From Oscillospiraceae bacterium (GTDB lineage: Bacteria > Bacillota > Clostridia > Oscillospirales > Oscillospiraceae), in assembly GCA_017515345.1 (NCBI GenBank), contig JAFWFZ010000028.1, positions 101,448-165,447 of the forward strand: 64,000 bases of DNA, in the 5' to 3' direction. The translations under genes were made by a program, and so were the position numbers. Under the pieces are notes generated by a model, which was not told the origin of the DNA, searched no databases, and worked only from the letters and a program-made list of their open reading frames with translations. This document shows positions 45,492 to 54,573 of this stretch, piece after piece (position 1 is the stretch's first letter; the number at the start of each line of letters is the position of its first letter).

Positions 45492-47867
45492 ATGAAAAAG
45501 CGGATCATATATCTGCTTGTGGCGCTGGTACTGTTCATGGGATTGCTGCCTTTCATGCTACCGGGCGCAAAAATCGTGGCAGACGGCGCGTGCGGTGCCC
45601 GGGGTGATAATGTGACCTGGAAGCTGGACGATACCGGCACGCTGACTGTCAGCGGCACGGGAGCGATGATAGAATCCGTCTGTCCGTGGCATTCGCAGAG
45701 AGAAAGCGTCAAAAAAGCGGTGATAGAAGATGGCGTAACGTCCGTTGGCAGCAATAACTTCGAGGGCTGCAGCAGCCTCACAAGCATTTCCATCCCGGAT
45801 AGTGTCGTAACCATCGGAAGCCGTGCGCTTGCGGAGTGCGGCAGCCTCACGGATATCACCGTTGGCAGCATCGCGTATATAGGGTCCGGCGCTTTTTCCG
45901 GCTGCCGCAGTCTCACAAGCGCCGCCATCCCCGACAGCGTTACTGCCATTTTGGACGATACGTTCAGCGGCTGTACGAGTCTTGCAAGCGTCACCATCCC
46001 CGACAGCGTTGCAAAAATCAGTGTCAACGCCTTTGAAGGCTGCAACAGTCTCAAAGAGGTGAACTACAGCGGCACAAAGAAACAGTGGGGAACGATCTCC
46101 GTTGATTCGGGCAACGGCTGTCTTTTAGACGCGGCGATTCATTATATCGAGGACCATCTCCCTGCCGCGGACTCTGCGGCTGCGCTTGACAACAGCGAGC
46201 CCGACAGGACTGACTGCGACGTCGGCCCCGCCGATCTTACCCCCGCTGCCTGGGACCCGCCCCTGACGAAGGGGGAATACATAGCCGAAACAGACGGCAA
46301 AACGGAGACAGGCGCATCGTACGTCCGAACGACCGCGCTGTGGTGCGGAAAAGGACACGTAGCCGCGGTCAGGCTGGACAGCGACGAGTATCTGCTCCGC
46401 ATCGCGTACTATGACGAGAACGGCACGCTGGAGCACGTGGAAAACAACGGCTACATCGGTTCGACCGGCTACTTCACGGGGCTGGCGCATATACCGGCGA
46501 ACGCCGTGTACTTCGGGCTGACTTTCCGAAGGACAGACCAGGGAGCCCTGGCCGACGACGACATAGACGCCATCGCTGACGCGCTGTCGGCATACTCGTT
46601 TTCCGATGCGCCGCTGATCATGAACGGCGACGCGGCAGCAGAGGAATTGATGAACGAGGCAACGGAAAACGCGCGGAGCGAGGAGCAGGAACCGGGTCCC
46701 GCCATAAAGGCATATTACCGGGAGGAGATGCGGGACACCGTCAAAAGCGTCCGGGACTGCCAGACGGAGCCCTGCCTCGTGATGCCGCTCGTGACGGATA
46801 TCCATTACGGCAGCGCGTCCACCGGCGGCGACGCCTTTCTGTTCACCAGAGAAACGCTCGCAAACCTGAGCCGGTTTTCAAGAGAAGTCCAATGCGACGG
46901 GCTGATCTGTTTGGGCGACATCCACGACGGCGGGTACGGCAGCTCCGTAATACCGTCGTCCTCCGAGAACGCGGAGGACGTGAGCGCCATGCTGCTGAAC
47001 AGTATGCGCGGGATCGGGCTCCCGCTCTACTACTCCATGGGCAATCACGATGACTGCCGCTATTTCGATCCGTACATGACGGCTGCGCAGATCTACTCGA
47101 CTTATATGTCACAGTCCGACAAGGACGTGGTATTCGACACGGGATACTACGGGCTGAACTATTACAAGGATTTCCCCCAGTTCGGGGTCCGGCTGATCGA
47201 GATCGACACGAATAAAGCTCCCGGCGCGTCTAAAAAGGGAGCCTACGGCGTGTCGGCACAGACCGTTTCATTTTTGACAGATGCGCTGGCGTCAATGGAT
47301 GACGATGATCTGGCGGTCATCATAACGCACGCGCCGATCATATCGGGTCTGCTGACCCCAAAAGCGAGCAGCATCACCGGCGCCTCCTCGGCCGTCAGAG
47401 CGATCAACGAGTCGGGGAAGACTGTTATCGTGCTGTCCGGGCATACGCACTACGATATCTCAACAGTGGATCCCTTCATACACGTGGTGACAGCGGCAAA
47501 CAAGAATTCGCTCAGGGACGAGGACAATACCGGTATAGCCACAAAAGGGACCGGGACCGGACAGGTATATGTGCGGCAGCTTGAAAGCGGAACGAAGGAC
47601 CTGTGGGACGTGGTCGTCCTGCGGCCATTCTCCAGGATCATCGACTTCATCAGATTCGGCTCCGGAGTGAACAGGAGATTTCATATCACACCGACGGCTC
47701 CGACGACCGTAGAGACGGAGCTGACGGGCACGATCACATGGAGCACCTCGGATCCAGGCGTGGCAACGGTCTCGGACGGCGCGATAACGGGCGTTGGGAG
47801 CGGACGGTGCGCTGTGACGGCCACGGATGATACGGGGAATATGGAGACCTGGGTCGTTGAATACTGA
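45492..47867 (+). CDS. Secreted BspA-type LRR protein with calcineurin-like phosphoesterase and Ig-like domains
   Basis: The 791-residue product has a signal peptide/anchor (residues 1-25), then five BspA-like leucine-rich repeats (about 85-205, pattern GCSSLTSISIPDSV). A middle beta-rich region follows, then a metallophosphoesterase domain with TDIHYG (about 435), GDIHDGG (about 475), GNHDD (about 517), THAPI (about 613) and GHTHYD (about 650). A C-terminal Big_2-like domain (WSTSDPGVATVSDG) ends it. The metal-ligand set is complete. The gene has visibly more A+T and ATA isoleucine codons than its neighbours, and related hairpins flank it, which hints at acquisition by transfer. Confidence 0.85.
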   Translation: MKKRIIYLLVALVLFMGLLPFMLPGAKIVADGACGARGDNVTWKLDDTGTLTVSGTGAMIESVCPWHSQRESVKKAVIEDGVTSVGSNNFEGCSSLTSISIPDSVVTIGSRALAECGSLTDITVGSIAYIGSGAFSGCRSLTSAAIPDSVTAILDDTFSGCTSLASVTIPDSVAKISVNAFEGCNSLKEVNYSGTKKQWGTISVDSGNGCLLDAAIHYIEDHLPAADSAAALDNSEPDRTDCDVGPADLTPAAWDPPLTKGEYIAETDGKTETGASYVRTTALWCGKGHVAAVRLDSDEYLLRIAYYDENGTLEHVENNGYIGSTGYFTGLAHIPANAVYFGLTFRRTDQGALADDDIDAIADALSAYSFSDAPLIMNGDAAAEELMNEATENARSEEQEPGPAIKAYYREEMRDTVKSVRDCQTEPCLVMPLVTDIHYGSASTGGDAFLFTRETLANLSRFSREVQCDGLICLGDIHDGGYGSSVIPSSSENAEDVSAMLLNSMRGIGLPLYYSMGNHDDCRYFDPYMTAAQIYSTYMSQSDKDVVFDTGYYGLNYYKDFPQFGVRLIEIDTNKAPGASKKGAYGVSAQTVSFLTDALASMDDDDLAVIITHAPIISGLLTPKASSITGASSAVRAINESGKTVIVLSGHTHYDISTVDPFIHVVTAANKNSLRDEDNTGIATKGTGTGQVYVRQLESGTKDLWDVVVLRPFSRIIDFIRFGSGVNRRFHITPTAPTTVETELTGTITWSTSDPGVATVSDGAITGVGSGRCAVTATDDTGNMETWVVEY

Positions 47868-47897
47868 CGCGTTGATAGCCATACATCGGAAAACCCG

Positions 47898-47958
47898 ACG
47901 AGCATACGGAATAATACTCAGCCCAAGGCCCCGGATCGGATGATCCGGGGCCTTGGGC
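47898..47958. repeat. 17-bp perfect hairpin, second copy of the nfo-side repeat
   Basis: GCCCAAGGCCCCGGATC (47921-47937) and its exact complement (47942-47958) flank a GGAT loop. The left flank ACGAG-CATAC-GGAATAATAC matches 45359-45377. It lies between the convergent phosphoesterase and NhaC genes and can serve both as terminator stem, although U-runs are weak. Confidence 0.75.
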
Positions 47959-47992
47959 CATATAGGAGAAATGAAGAAACCAATGAGCTCTG

Positions 47993-49618
47993 TTATGCCT
48001 TCGCCTTTTTGCCGGAGACCAAGTGGGCGATCAGCAGGACGGCGACGGTGATGATGATGCCGGCGGGGAGCGAGATCCACGCGCTCCTGGTGAAGCCGGC
48101 GATGATGTAGGTGACGAAGGAGATGGCCGCCACGGTCAGCGCGTAGGGCAGCTGGGTGGACACGTGGTTCACGTGGTTGCACTGGGCGCCGGTGGAGGAC
48201 ATGATCGTTGTGTCGGAGATGGGGGAGCAGTGGTCGCCGCAGACGGCGCCGGCCAGGCACGCGGACACGCAGATGATGAGCATGGGGTTCCCGGGCGTGT
48301 TCTGGAATACCTTCACCAGAATGGGGATCAGGATGCCGAAGGTGCCCCAGGAGGTGCCGGTGGCAAAGCTCAGGATCACGGCTACCACAAACACGATGGC
48401 GGGCAGCATGTTCTGCAGCGCGCTGGCGCCGCCCTCAAAGATCCCGGCCACGTATTCGGCCGCGCCCAGCATGCCGGTCATGGCAGACAGGGTCCAGGCG
48501 AAGGTGAGGATCAGGATGGCGGGGACCATGGCCTTGAAGCCGGCGGGAACCGCGTCCATGCACTGCTTGAAGTTGAGGACCCGGCGGCACAGGAAGTAGA
48601 TCACCGTGATGATGAGGCTCACCAGGGAGCCCAGCGCCAGGCCGACGGAGGCGTCGCAGTTGGCAAAGGCGTCCACGAAGCTCTCACCCTCGAAGAAGCC
48701 GCCGGTGTAGATCATGCCGATGATGCAGAGGATGATGAGGATGACCACGGGGATCACCAGATCTTTGATCTTGCCCTTGGTGGAGACGACCTGCTCGGAG
48801 GCGTCGGCATAGGGCCGGTCCTCGGTGGTGTACAGGTCGTTCTTCTCGATGGCGTTGCGCTCGTGCTTCCGCATGGGACCGTAGTCCAGCCCCAGCACGA
48901 TGAGCAGGATGATCATCACGAAGGTGAGCAGGGAGTAGAAGTTGAAGGGAATGGCCTTCAGGAACAGGGTGAGCCCCTCGTATCCCGCGACGCCCGCCAC
49001 GGCGGCCGCCCAGGAGGAGATGGGCGCGATCATGCAGACAGGCGCCGCGGTGGAGTCGATCAGGTAGGCGAGCTTGGCCCTGGATACCTTGTGGGTATCG
49101 GTGACCGGCCGCATGACGCTGCCCACGGTGAGGCAGTTGAAATAGTCGTCGATGAAGATGATGACGCCCAGCACGAAGGTGGCGAACATGGCACCCTTGC
49201 GGGACTTGATCCGACGCACGGCCCACTCGCCGTAGGCCCGGGAGCCGCCGGCCTTGTTCACAAGCACGACGATGATGCCCAGCACCACCAGGAAGATGAG
49301 GATGCCGATGTTCCAGGAATCCGCAAGCTTCGCGATGAAGCCGTCGTTGACCATGGTGTTCAGCGCGCCGATGGGGCTGAAATTCGCATTGAACAGCGCG
49401 CCGATGACGATGCCGATGAACAGAGAGGAGTAGACCTCCTTGGTGATGAGCGCCAGAACGATGGCGACGATGGGCGGCACAAGCGCCCAGAAGGTGCCGA
49501 ACATGGGGCTGGCCGCCTCAGCCGCCTCTTCGCCGTCTGCCAGCGCGGAAATGGTCAGCGCCGCGACCACGACGATAAGTAGCAGCAGGAACGCCAGCAG
49601 CTTTCTCTTCTTTAACAT
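47993..49618 (-). CDS. NhaC-family transporter, probable lysine permease
   Basis: The 541-residue product has a signal-like first segment (about residues 8-28) and about 12 further membrane helices of the NhaC antiporter superfamily, including GVIIFIDDYFNCLTVGSVMRP and DHCSPISDTTIMSSTGAQCNH. An upstream lysine riboswitch indicates control by lysine; in comparative studies such riboswitch-controlled NhaC members (LysW) are predicted lysine transporters. I therefore prefer lysine uptake to Na+/H+ exchange, by inference. The ATG follows TGGGAGGGAAAACC. It is monocistronic. Confidence 0.88.
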   Translation of the reverse strand: MLKKRKLLAFLLLLIVVVAALTISALADGEEAAEAASPMFGTFWALVPPIVAIVLALITKEVYSSLFIGIVIGALFNANFSPIGALNTMVNDGFIAKLADSWNIGILIFLVVLGIIVVLVNKAGGSRAYGEWAVRRIKSRKGAMFATFVLGVIIFIDDYFNCLTVGSVMRPVTDTHKVSRAKLAYLIDSTAAPVCMIAPISSWAAAVAGVAGYEGLTLFLKAIPFNFYSLLTFVMIILLIVLGLDYGPMRKHERNAIEKNDLYTTEDRPYADASEQVVSTKGKIKDLVIPVVILIILCIIGMIYTGGFFEGESFVDAFANCDASVGLALGSLVSLIITVIYFLCRRVLNFKQCMDAVPAGFKAMVPAILILTFAWTLSAMTGMLGAAEYVAGIFEGGASALQNMLPAIVFVVAVILSFATGTSWGTFGILIPILVKVFQNTPGNPMLIICVSACLAGAVCGDHCSPISDTTIMSSTGAQCNHVNHVSTQLPYALTVAAISFVTYIIAGFTRSAWISLPAGIIITVAVLLIAHLVSGKKAKA

Positions 49619-49668
49619 GGTTTTCCCTCCCAGAAAAGTAATATACTGCCGTCAGCTCGATGCGGGGA

Positions 49669-49699
49669 TAAAAAAACCGCTCCGACGATGCGGAACGGT
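49669..49699 (-). terminator. Riboswitch-controlled terminator upstream of the NhaC gene
   Basis: On the minus strand ACCGTTCCG pairs with CGGAGCGGT (nine pairs, one G-T) and is followed by seven T's. It lies between the lysine aptamer and the start codon, as expected for a lysine-induced terminator. Confidence 0.88.
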
Positions 49700-49713
49700 G
49701 CAGGATACCGAAA

Positions 49714-49880
49714 TGATAGCGCTCCACATGATGTGACAGTGCGGTGCATGTTCTGCACCGCCCCAGGAGAGCAGGGCCAGGCGCCGCGTTCCCCTTCGGC
49801 GGGATCCCCTTTCCCCGCGGCGGCTGCCTGAGCCGTGTGCCGCAGAGTACTGATGTTTCCCGCGCCTCTATCAGTGCCGG
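49714..49880 (-). ncRNA. Lysine riboswitch (L box) aptamer
   Basis: On the minus strand the conserved L-box elements appear in order: GATAGAGGCGCG at the 5' end, AGTACT, GCCGAAGGGG, CCTGG...CTGG stems, CACTGTCAC and TGGAGCGCTATC, the last pairing with the first to close P1. A terminator follows. A TATAAT at 49905-49910 lies just upstream as the likely -10. The combination of motifs and order is diagnostic; lysine binding is predicted to stop transcription of the NhaC-type gene. Confidence 0.92.
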
Positions 49881-49962
49881 GTCTCCCCGGCGTTATCCAA
49901 GTTTATTATAAACTAACACAGAAGGGCCGCGCTGTCAACCGATTTCGGCCAAAAATGAATTC

Positions 49963-50451
49963 TCAGGCAAAAATACTTGCAAAGCCGACAGTTATGCCGG
50001 TGATGATGAATCCGGCGACGACGACGCCCGCCAGGATGGTGGGGATGGCGGAGCGAAGACGGATATCGAAGATGGCCGCCACCAGCGCGCCGGTCCACGC
50101 GCCGGTGCCGGGCAGGGGGACCGCCACCAGGACGAACAGGCCCAGCAGCTCCCATTTCCGGATGAGCTCCCGTTTGGCGTATGCTTTGGCCTCCATTTTT
50201 TCTACGACGGACGCCAGCTTCGGGCTTTTGCCCCGCATCCACTCAAAAACCCGCCGGATGAACAGGATGATGAACGGCACGGGCACCATGTTGCCCGCGA
50301 TGCTGATGAGCATGGCTGCGACAGGGTGCAGTCCCAGCCCCACCCCGATGGGGATCGCGCCCCGCAGCTCCACGATGGGCAGCAGGGAAACGACAAAGGT
50401 GATGACCGCCCGGCCCAGGCCGGTGGCTTCAAGAGATGTGAAGATGTCCAA
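49963..50451 (-). CDS. Small multidrug export-like membrane protein (COG2426)
   Basis: The 162-residue product has about four hydrophobic segments and the family features LLPIVELRGAIPIGVGLGL near residue 23 and LFVLVAVPLPGTGAWTGALVA near residue 105. COG2426 proteins are annotated as small multidrug exporters, but evidence for transport is slight; they also resemble SNARE-associated/DedA-like reentrant proteins. It follows uvrB by three bases in the same direction and may be co-transcribed with it. Confidence 0.78.
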   Translation of the reverse strand: MDIFTSLEATGLGRAVITFVVSLLPIVELRGAIPIGVGLGLHPVAAMLISIAGNMVPVPFIILFIRRVFEWMRGKSPKLASVVEKMEAKAYAKRELIRKWELLGLFVLVAVPLPGTGAWTGALVAAIFDIRLRSAIPTILAGVVVAGFIITGITVGFASIFA

Positions 50452-50454
50452 GGG

Positions 50455-52431
50455 TCATTTCCCGCCTTCCTCGCCCCGCAGGCGTATGATCCGGTCACGC
50501 AGCACGGCGGCGTATTCGAATTCCAGCATCCGGGAGGCCTGCATCATTTCCTTCTCCAGCTTGCGGATAGCCTCCTCCCGCTCTCTCTTTGTCATGTGCT
50601 TTTCGCCCTCTGGGGTCCGCTTCTGCTCCGGCGCGCCGGAGATCTCCAGGATGTCGCGCACGCTCTTGACGATGGTTTTCGGCGTGATGCCGTGGGCCTT
50701 GTTGTACGCCCGCTGCTTTGCCCTGCGGCGTTCCGTCTCGTCGATGGCGGCGCGCATGGAGGGGGTGATCGTATCGGCGTACATGATCACAAGGCCGTCA
50801 GCGTTGCGGGCGGCGCGGCCGATGGTCTGGATGAGGGACGTCTCGCTGCGGAGGAAGCCCTCCTTATCGGCGTCCAGAATGGCCACCAGGGATACCTCCG
50901 GCAGATCCAGCCCCTCCCGCAGGAGGTTGATGCCCACCAGCACGTCGAAGCTGCCCAGCCGCAGGTCGCGGATGATCTCCATCCGCTCGATGGTGTCGAT
51001 GTCGTGGTGCATATAGCGGACGCGGATGCCCGCCTGCGTGAGGTAAGCGGTCAGGTCCTCCGCCATTTTCTTTGTGAGAGTGGTGACAAGCACCCGCTCG
51101 TTCTTCTCCGCACGGGCATTGATCTCCCCGATGAGGTCGTCGATCTGCCCCTCCACAGGGCGGACGGAGATCTCCGGATCGGTGAGCCCGGTGGGACGGA
51201 TGATCTGTTCCGCGATCTGGGAGGAGCGGGACCGCTCGTATTCCCCCGGCGTGGCGGAGACGTAGATCACCTGATTCAGCCGGTCGTTGAACTCGTCAAA
51301 ATTCAGAGGCCGGTTGTCGAAGGCGGAGGGCAGCCGGAAGCCGTAGTCCACAAGGCTCGTCTTCCGCGCCCGGTCCCCGGCGTACATGGCCCGCACCTGA
51401 GGCAGGGTCACATGGCTCTCGTCGATGAACATGACAAAGTCCCTGGGGAAATAGTCCAGAAGGGTCATGGGCGCGGAGCCGGGCGCCCGCCCGCTGATGA
51501 CCCGTGAATAGTTCTCGATCCCGGTGCAGTAACCCAGCTCCCGCATCATCTCGATATCGTACATGGTGCGCTGGTGGATGCGCTGGGCTTCGATGAGCTT
51601 GTGGTTGGCCTCGAACCAGGCCACCCGCTCCTTCATCTCCTCCATGATCTCCCCGATGGCGCGTTCCATCTTCTCGCTGGTGGTGACGTAGTGGGAGGCG
51701 GGGTAGATGGCCACGTGGGACAGGGTGCGCACCGGCGCGCCGGTGACCACGTTCACCTCGCTGATGCGGTCGATCTCGTCCCCGAAGAACTCGATGCGTA
51801 CAGCGTTCTCTCTCGCGTAGGCGGGGAAGACCTCCACCGTGTCGCCCCGGACCCGGAACATATTCCGCTCAAAGGCGATGTCGTTGCGCCCGTATCGGAT
51901 CTCCACCAGCTTTTTCAGCAGCTCGTCCCGATCCCGGGTCTGACCGACGCGCAGGGAGATGACCATATTGGCATAGTCGATGGGGTCGCCCAGACCGTAG
52001 ATGCAGCTCACCGACGATACCACGATCACATCCCGCCGCTCGAACAGGGAGGAGGTGGCGGAGTGGCGCAGCCGGTCGATCTCATCGTTGACGGCGCTGT
52101 CCTTTTCGATGTAGGTGTCCGTGTGGGGGATATACGCCTCCGGCTGGTAGTAGTCATAGTAGGAGACGAAATATTCCACGGCGTTGTCCGGGAAAAACTC
52201 CTTGAACTCGCTGCAGAGTTGGGCGGCCAGGGTCTTGTTGTGGGCCAGCACCAGCGTGGGCCGCTGTACGCGCTCGATGACCTTGGCCATGGTGTAGGTC
52301 TTGCCGGAGCCGGTGACGCCCAGCAGCGTCTGCTCCTCAAACCCCAGCTCGAGACCTTTTGCCAGAGCGTCAATGGCCTCGGGCTGATCGCCGGAGGGGC
52401 TGTATTCCGATACGACTTTGAAATCAGGCAT
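50455..52431 (-). CDS. uvrB: Excinuclease ABC subunit B
   Basis: UvrB is the damage-verifying helicase-like subunit of nucleotide excision repair. The 658-residue product has Walker A GVTGSGKT (residues 38-45), the beta-hairpin region [24 protein letters not shown] (Walker B, about residue 335), the motif VI region QTIGRAARN and a C-terminal UVR domain ([20 protein letters not shown]) that contacts UvrC. All parts are intact and length is standard. uvrA and uvrC are not in the window. It is preceded by radC. Confidence 0.97.
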   Translation of the reverse strand: MPDFKVVSEYSPSGDQPEAIDALAKGLELGFEEQTLLGVTGSGKTYTMAKVIERVQRPTLVLAHNKTLAAQLCSEFKEFFPDNAVEYFVSYYDYYQPEAYIPHTDTYIEKDSAVNDEIDRLRHSATSSLFERRDVIVVSSVSCIYGLGDPIDYANMVISLRVGQTRDRDELLKKLVEIRYGRNDIAFERNMFRVRGDTVEVFPAYARENAVRIEFFGDEIDRISEVNVVTGAPVRTLSHVAIYPASHYVTTSEKMERAIGEIMEEMKERVAWFEANHKLIEAQRIHQRTMYDIEMMRELGYCTGIENYSRVISGRAPGSAPMTLLDYFPRDFVMFIDESHVTLPQVRAMYAGDRARKTSLVDYGFRLPSAFDNRPLNFDEFNDRLNQVIYVSATPGEYERSRSSQIAEQIIRPTGLTDPEISVRPVEGQIDDLIGEINARAEKNERVLVTTLTKKMAEDLTAYLTQAGIRVRYMHHDIDTIERMEIIRDLRLGSFDVLVGINLLREGLDLPEVSLVAILDADKEGFLRSETSLIQTIGRAARNADGLVIMYADTITPSMRAAIDETERRRAKQRAYNKAHGITPKTIVKSVRDILEISGAPEQKRTPEGEKHMTKREREEAIRKLEKEMMQASRMLEFEYAAVLRDRIIRLRGEEGGK

Positions 52432-52447
52432 GGAAAAAGATCCCCCG

Positions 52448-53128
52448 TTAAATGTTGTCCAGCATGCCGCTGTCCGCCATGCTGACCCAGTCGCCGTCTG
52501 CGATGACGAGATGGTCCGCCAGGGTGACGTCCAGCAGCTTCAGCGCCTTCGCCAGTCTGCTCGTGGTCTGCATATCCTGCTGCGAGGGGACGGCGATGCC
52601 GCTCAGATGGTTGTGCGCCAGGATCACACTGGAGGCGTTGTAGGTGATGGCCGTTTCCGCCACCTGCCTGACGCTGAAGCTGGCGGAGGTGACGCTGCCC
52701 CGGCACACCAGGGTGCAGCCAAGCACCTTGCACTTGGCGTCCAGACAGAGGAGGTAGACCAGCTCGTCCCGCGCGGCGGTGAAAAGAGGGGCCAGGTAAG
52801 CCCCGGCGGCGCGGGAATTCTCCACGATATCGCCGGTCTGGGCTTTTGATATGCCGTAGCGCCTGGCGACCTGGGGCACGAGCTTGATGAGGGCGGCGGC
52901 GCTCTCGCCCACGCCCGGCACCTCCATGAGCGATTCCAGCGGCGCGTCGAAAACGGCGGCAAGGGAACCGAAGTGGTTCATGAGGGCGTGGGCCGTGGGA
53001 TTTGTATCCCCCCTGGGGATGGCGTAAAAGAGGAGCAGCTCGATCACCGTGTGTTCGTCAAAGCTGTCGAGCCCGTGATCCAGGAAACGCTGGCGGAGCC
53101 GGGCTCTGTGCCCGTCATGGATGCTCAT
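52448..53128 (-). CDS. radC: RadC/JAB-domain protein
   Basis: The 226-residue product has an N-terminal helix-hairpin-helix region (residues about 1-95) and a C-terminal JAB/MPN metalloprotease-like domain. The metal motif is [14 protein letters not shown] (about residues 175-188), where the usual form has proline at the fourth place (HNHPSG). RadC's role in repair is disputed; a peptidase or nuclease activity has not been settled. Its start overlaps the pyrE stop by four bases, an unusual partner. Confidence 0.9.
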   Translation of the reverse strand: MSIHDGHRARLRQRFLDHGLDSFDEHTVIELLLFYAIPRGDTNPTAHALMNHFGSLAAVFDAPLESLMEVPGVGESAAALIKLVPQVARRYGISKAQTGDIVENSRAAGAYLAPLFTAARDELVYLLCLDAKCKVLGCTLVCRGSVTSASFSVRQVAETAITYNASSVILAHNHLSGIAVPSQQDMQTTSRLAKALKLLDVTLADHLVIADGDWVSMADSGMLDNI

Positions 53129-53769
53129 TTTACCGCACCGTACTGCTTCAGGTATCCCTCCATGGCGGAGATGCGCCAGTCGCCCTCGGGCATGGCGGCA
53201 ATGATGTCCCGCACCGTGATGATGGGATAGACCCGGATGCCCAGCGTCTCCCGCAGCTCATCCAGGGCGGAGAGCTCGCCGGTGCCCTTTTCCATTCTGT
53301 CCACGGAGACGAACAGGGCCGTGACGGTCACGTCCGCGACGCCGTGGAGCAGGGCAAGGCTCTCCCGCACGGCGGTGCCGGCGGTGACCACGTCCTCAAT
53401 GATGGCGATGCGGTCGCCGTCCTTCGGCCTTGTGCCGATGAGCTCCCCGCCCTCGCCGTGGTCCTTCTTTTCCTTTCGGTTGAAGCAGTAGGGAACGTTG
53501 ATCCCGTGATCCCGGTAGAGAGAGACAGCTGCGGAGACGGCCAGGGGGATCCCCTTGTAGGCCGGTCCGTAGAGGATGTCGAAGCTCTCTCCGCTGTCCG
53601 CGATGGCCTGAGCGTAAAATTCGCCCAGCTTTGCGATCTGCTCCCCGGTCTTATAGTTTCCCGTGTTGATGAAGTACGGCGTTTTGCGCCCGCTTTTCGT
53701 GATGAAATCCCCGAAGGTGAGCACGCCTGCCCCCTCCATGAAGGTGATGAAATCCTGAGCTGCGCCCAT
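53125..53769 (-). CDS. pyrE: Orotate phosphoribosyltransferase
   Basis: PyrE joins orotate and PRPP to form OMP in de novo pyrimidine synthesis. The 214-residue product has the phosphoribosyltransferase PRPP-binding motif IIEDVVTAGTAVRES (about residues 118-132), YGPAYKGIPLAV and the flexible-loop YCFNRKEKKDHGEGG. It is separated from the rest of the pyr pathway and grouped with radC-uvrB. A consensus promoter lies about 40 bases upstream. Confidence 0.95.
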   Translation of the reverse strand: MGAAQDFITFMEGAGVLTFGDFITKSGRKTPYFINTGNYKTGEQIAKLGEFYAQAIADSGESFDILYGPAYKGIPLAVSAAVSLYRDHGINVPYCFNRKEKKDHGEGGELIGTRPKDGDRIAIIEDVVTAGTAVRESLALLHGVADVTVTALFVSVDRMEKGTGELSALDELRETLGIRVYPIITVRDIIAAMPEGDWRISAMEGYLKQYGAVK

Positions 53770-53806
53770 GTGAATATCCCCCCTGCGATCATTTGTCTAA
53801 ATAAAA

Positions 53807-53835
53807 ATTATACCATCGTTCCGGCCCCAGTTCAA
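53807..53835 (-). promoter_or_regulatory. pyrE promoter
   Basis: On the minus strand TTGAAC (53830-53835) and TATAAT (53807-53812) have a 17-base spacer. The short leader (about 35 bases) has no room for a PyrR attenuator. Confidence 0.88.
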
Positions 53836-53862
53836 CAGGATCGGCGCAAGTTTCCGGGAAAG

Positions 53863-53891
53863 TTGTGTCCCCCGCCCCCCTGTGATATAAT
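53863..53891 (+). promoter_or_regulatory. Promoter of the small lipoprotein gene
   Basis: TTGTGT (53863-53868), a 17-base spacer and TATAAT (53886-53891) precede the lipoprotein start by about 40 bases, back to back with the pyrE promoter. Confidence 0.8.
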
Positions 53892-53931
53892 ACTCAAGGA
53901 ACGACGCAATATATGGGAGAAAGGAGCGGAT

Positions 53932-54357
53932 ATGAAAAGGCTTTTCCTGCTGCTGATCGCCCTGGCGCTCCTCTGCGCGGTTTCCTGCGGGAAGGGGAGG
54001 AGCGATCTTGCGGGCGGCTACCGTATCGGGACCGGGGAGGATGCCCTGATTGGCCCATCCCTGACCCTGAACGGGGACGGCACGTTTTCCTATTCCCCCT
54101 CGATCATCAGCAGCTATATGGGCGTCGGCCGGTATACGCTGGAGGGGGACGCGGTGACGCTGCTGTTCGGAGAAGAGGAGACCGGTTTGTTCACGGTCAC
54201 GGAGGACGGACCGGAGTATGAGCCCGCCCGGACAGCGGAGCAGGCGGTCGGCGTGTTTACGGTCACGGAGGAAGGGCTGCGATTCGAGGCCGCCGGGACG
54301 ACGGCATGGGCGTTGGACGGCCTGGAGGACGGGACCCTGTTCATAAAAAACAGGTAA
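53932..54357 (+). CDS. Small putative lipoprotein
   Basis: The 141-residue product has a type II signal peptide with lipobox AVSC (Cys at about residue 19), followed by a beta-rich region of about 120 residues (LTLNGDGTFSYSPS, GRYTLEGDAVTLLFG, ALDGLEDGTLFIKNR). The pattern resembles small lipocalin-like META/DUF-type lipoproteins, but I do not recognise the exact family. The ATG follows GAAAGGAGCGG. It precedes the cobalamin-riboswitch promoter and has no visible terminator of its own. Confidence 0.72.
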   Translation: MKRLFLLLIALALLCAVSCGKGRSDLAGGYRIGTGEDALIGPSLTLNGDGTFSYSPSIISSYMGVGRYTLEGDAVTLLFGEEETGLFTVTEDGPEYEPARTAEQAVGVFTVTEEGLRFEAAGTTAWALDGLEDGTLFIKNR

Positions 54358-54374
54358 AACTCCGCGGTCGGCTC

Positions 54375-54403
54375 TTGAATTCAGGGACCGGCTGTGCTAT
54401 ACT
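54375..54403 (+). promoter_or_regulatory. Promoter of the riboswitch leader
   Basis: TTGAAT (54375-54380), a 17-base spacer and TATACT (54398-54403) form a good sigma-A promoter. Transcription should start at about 54410, exactly where the structured leader begins. Confidence 0.85.
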
Positions 54404-54410
54404 TATACAA

Positions 54411-54552
54411 ATCCGGCGGGTGCGGCCTTGGCCGCATACAGTGGAATGGGGTGAGAGGCCCCGCACGCAGGGTACTGTGATGCTCCCCTGAGGAGATAAG
54501 TCAGATACACTACCGCACGGAGTCCGCTGCCCGGTGCCTTGGCCCGCCGGGT
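54411..54552 (+). ncRNA. Probable cobalamin riboswitch (variant)
   Basis: Elements of the B12 box appear in order: GGGTGCGG with a GCGGCCTTGGCCGC hairpin, GTGGAAT then GGGGTGAGAGGCCCC (the GGTGxAAxxCC stem), GCACGCAGGGTACTGTGAT (matching the ACTGT-A element), a CTCC...GGAG hairpin and AAGTCAGATACACTACCGC near the consensus AGTCAGGATACCTGCC. ATCCGGCGGG and CCCGCCGGGT can close the whole domain. The last box has a one-base shift and GTGGAAT replaces GGGAAT, so the variant needs a covariance check. A 13-bp terminator follows. 6S and SRP RNA were considered and fit worse. Confidence 0.72.
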
Positions 54553-54573
54553 TCGCGAATCGGAATCCTTTTT

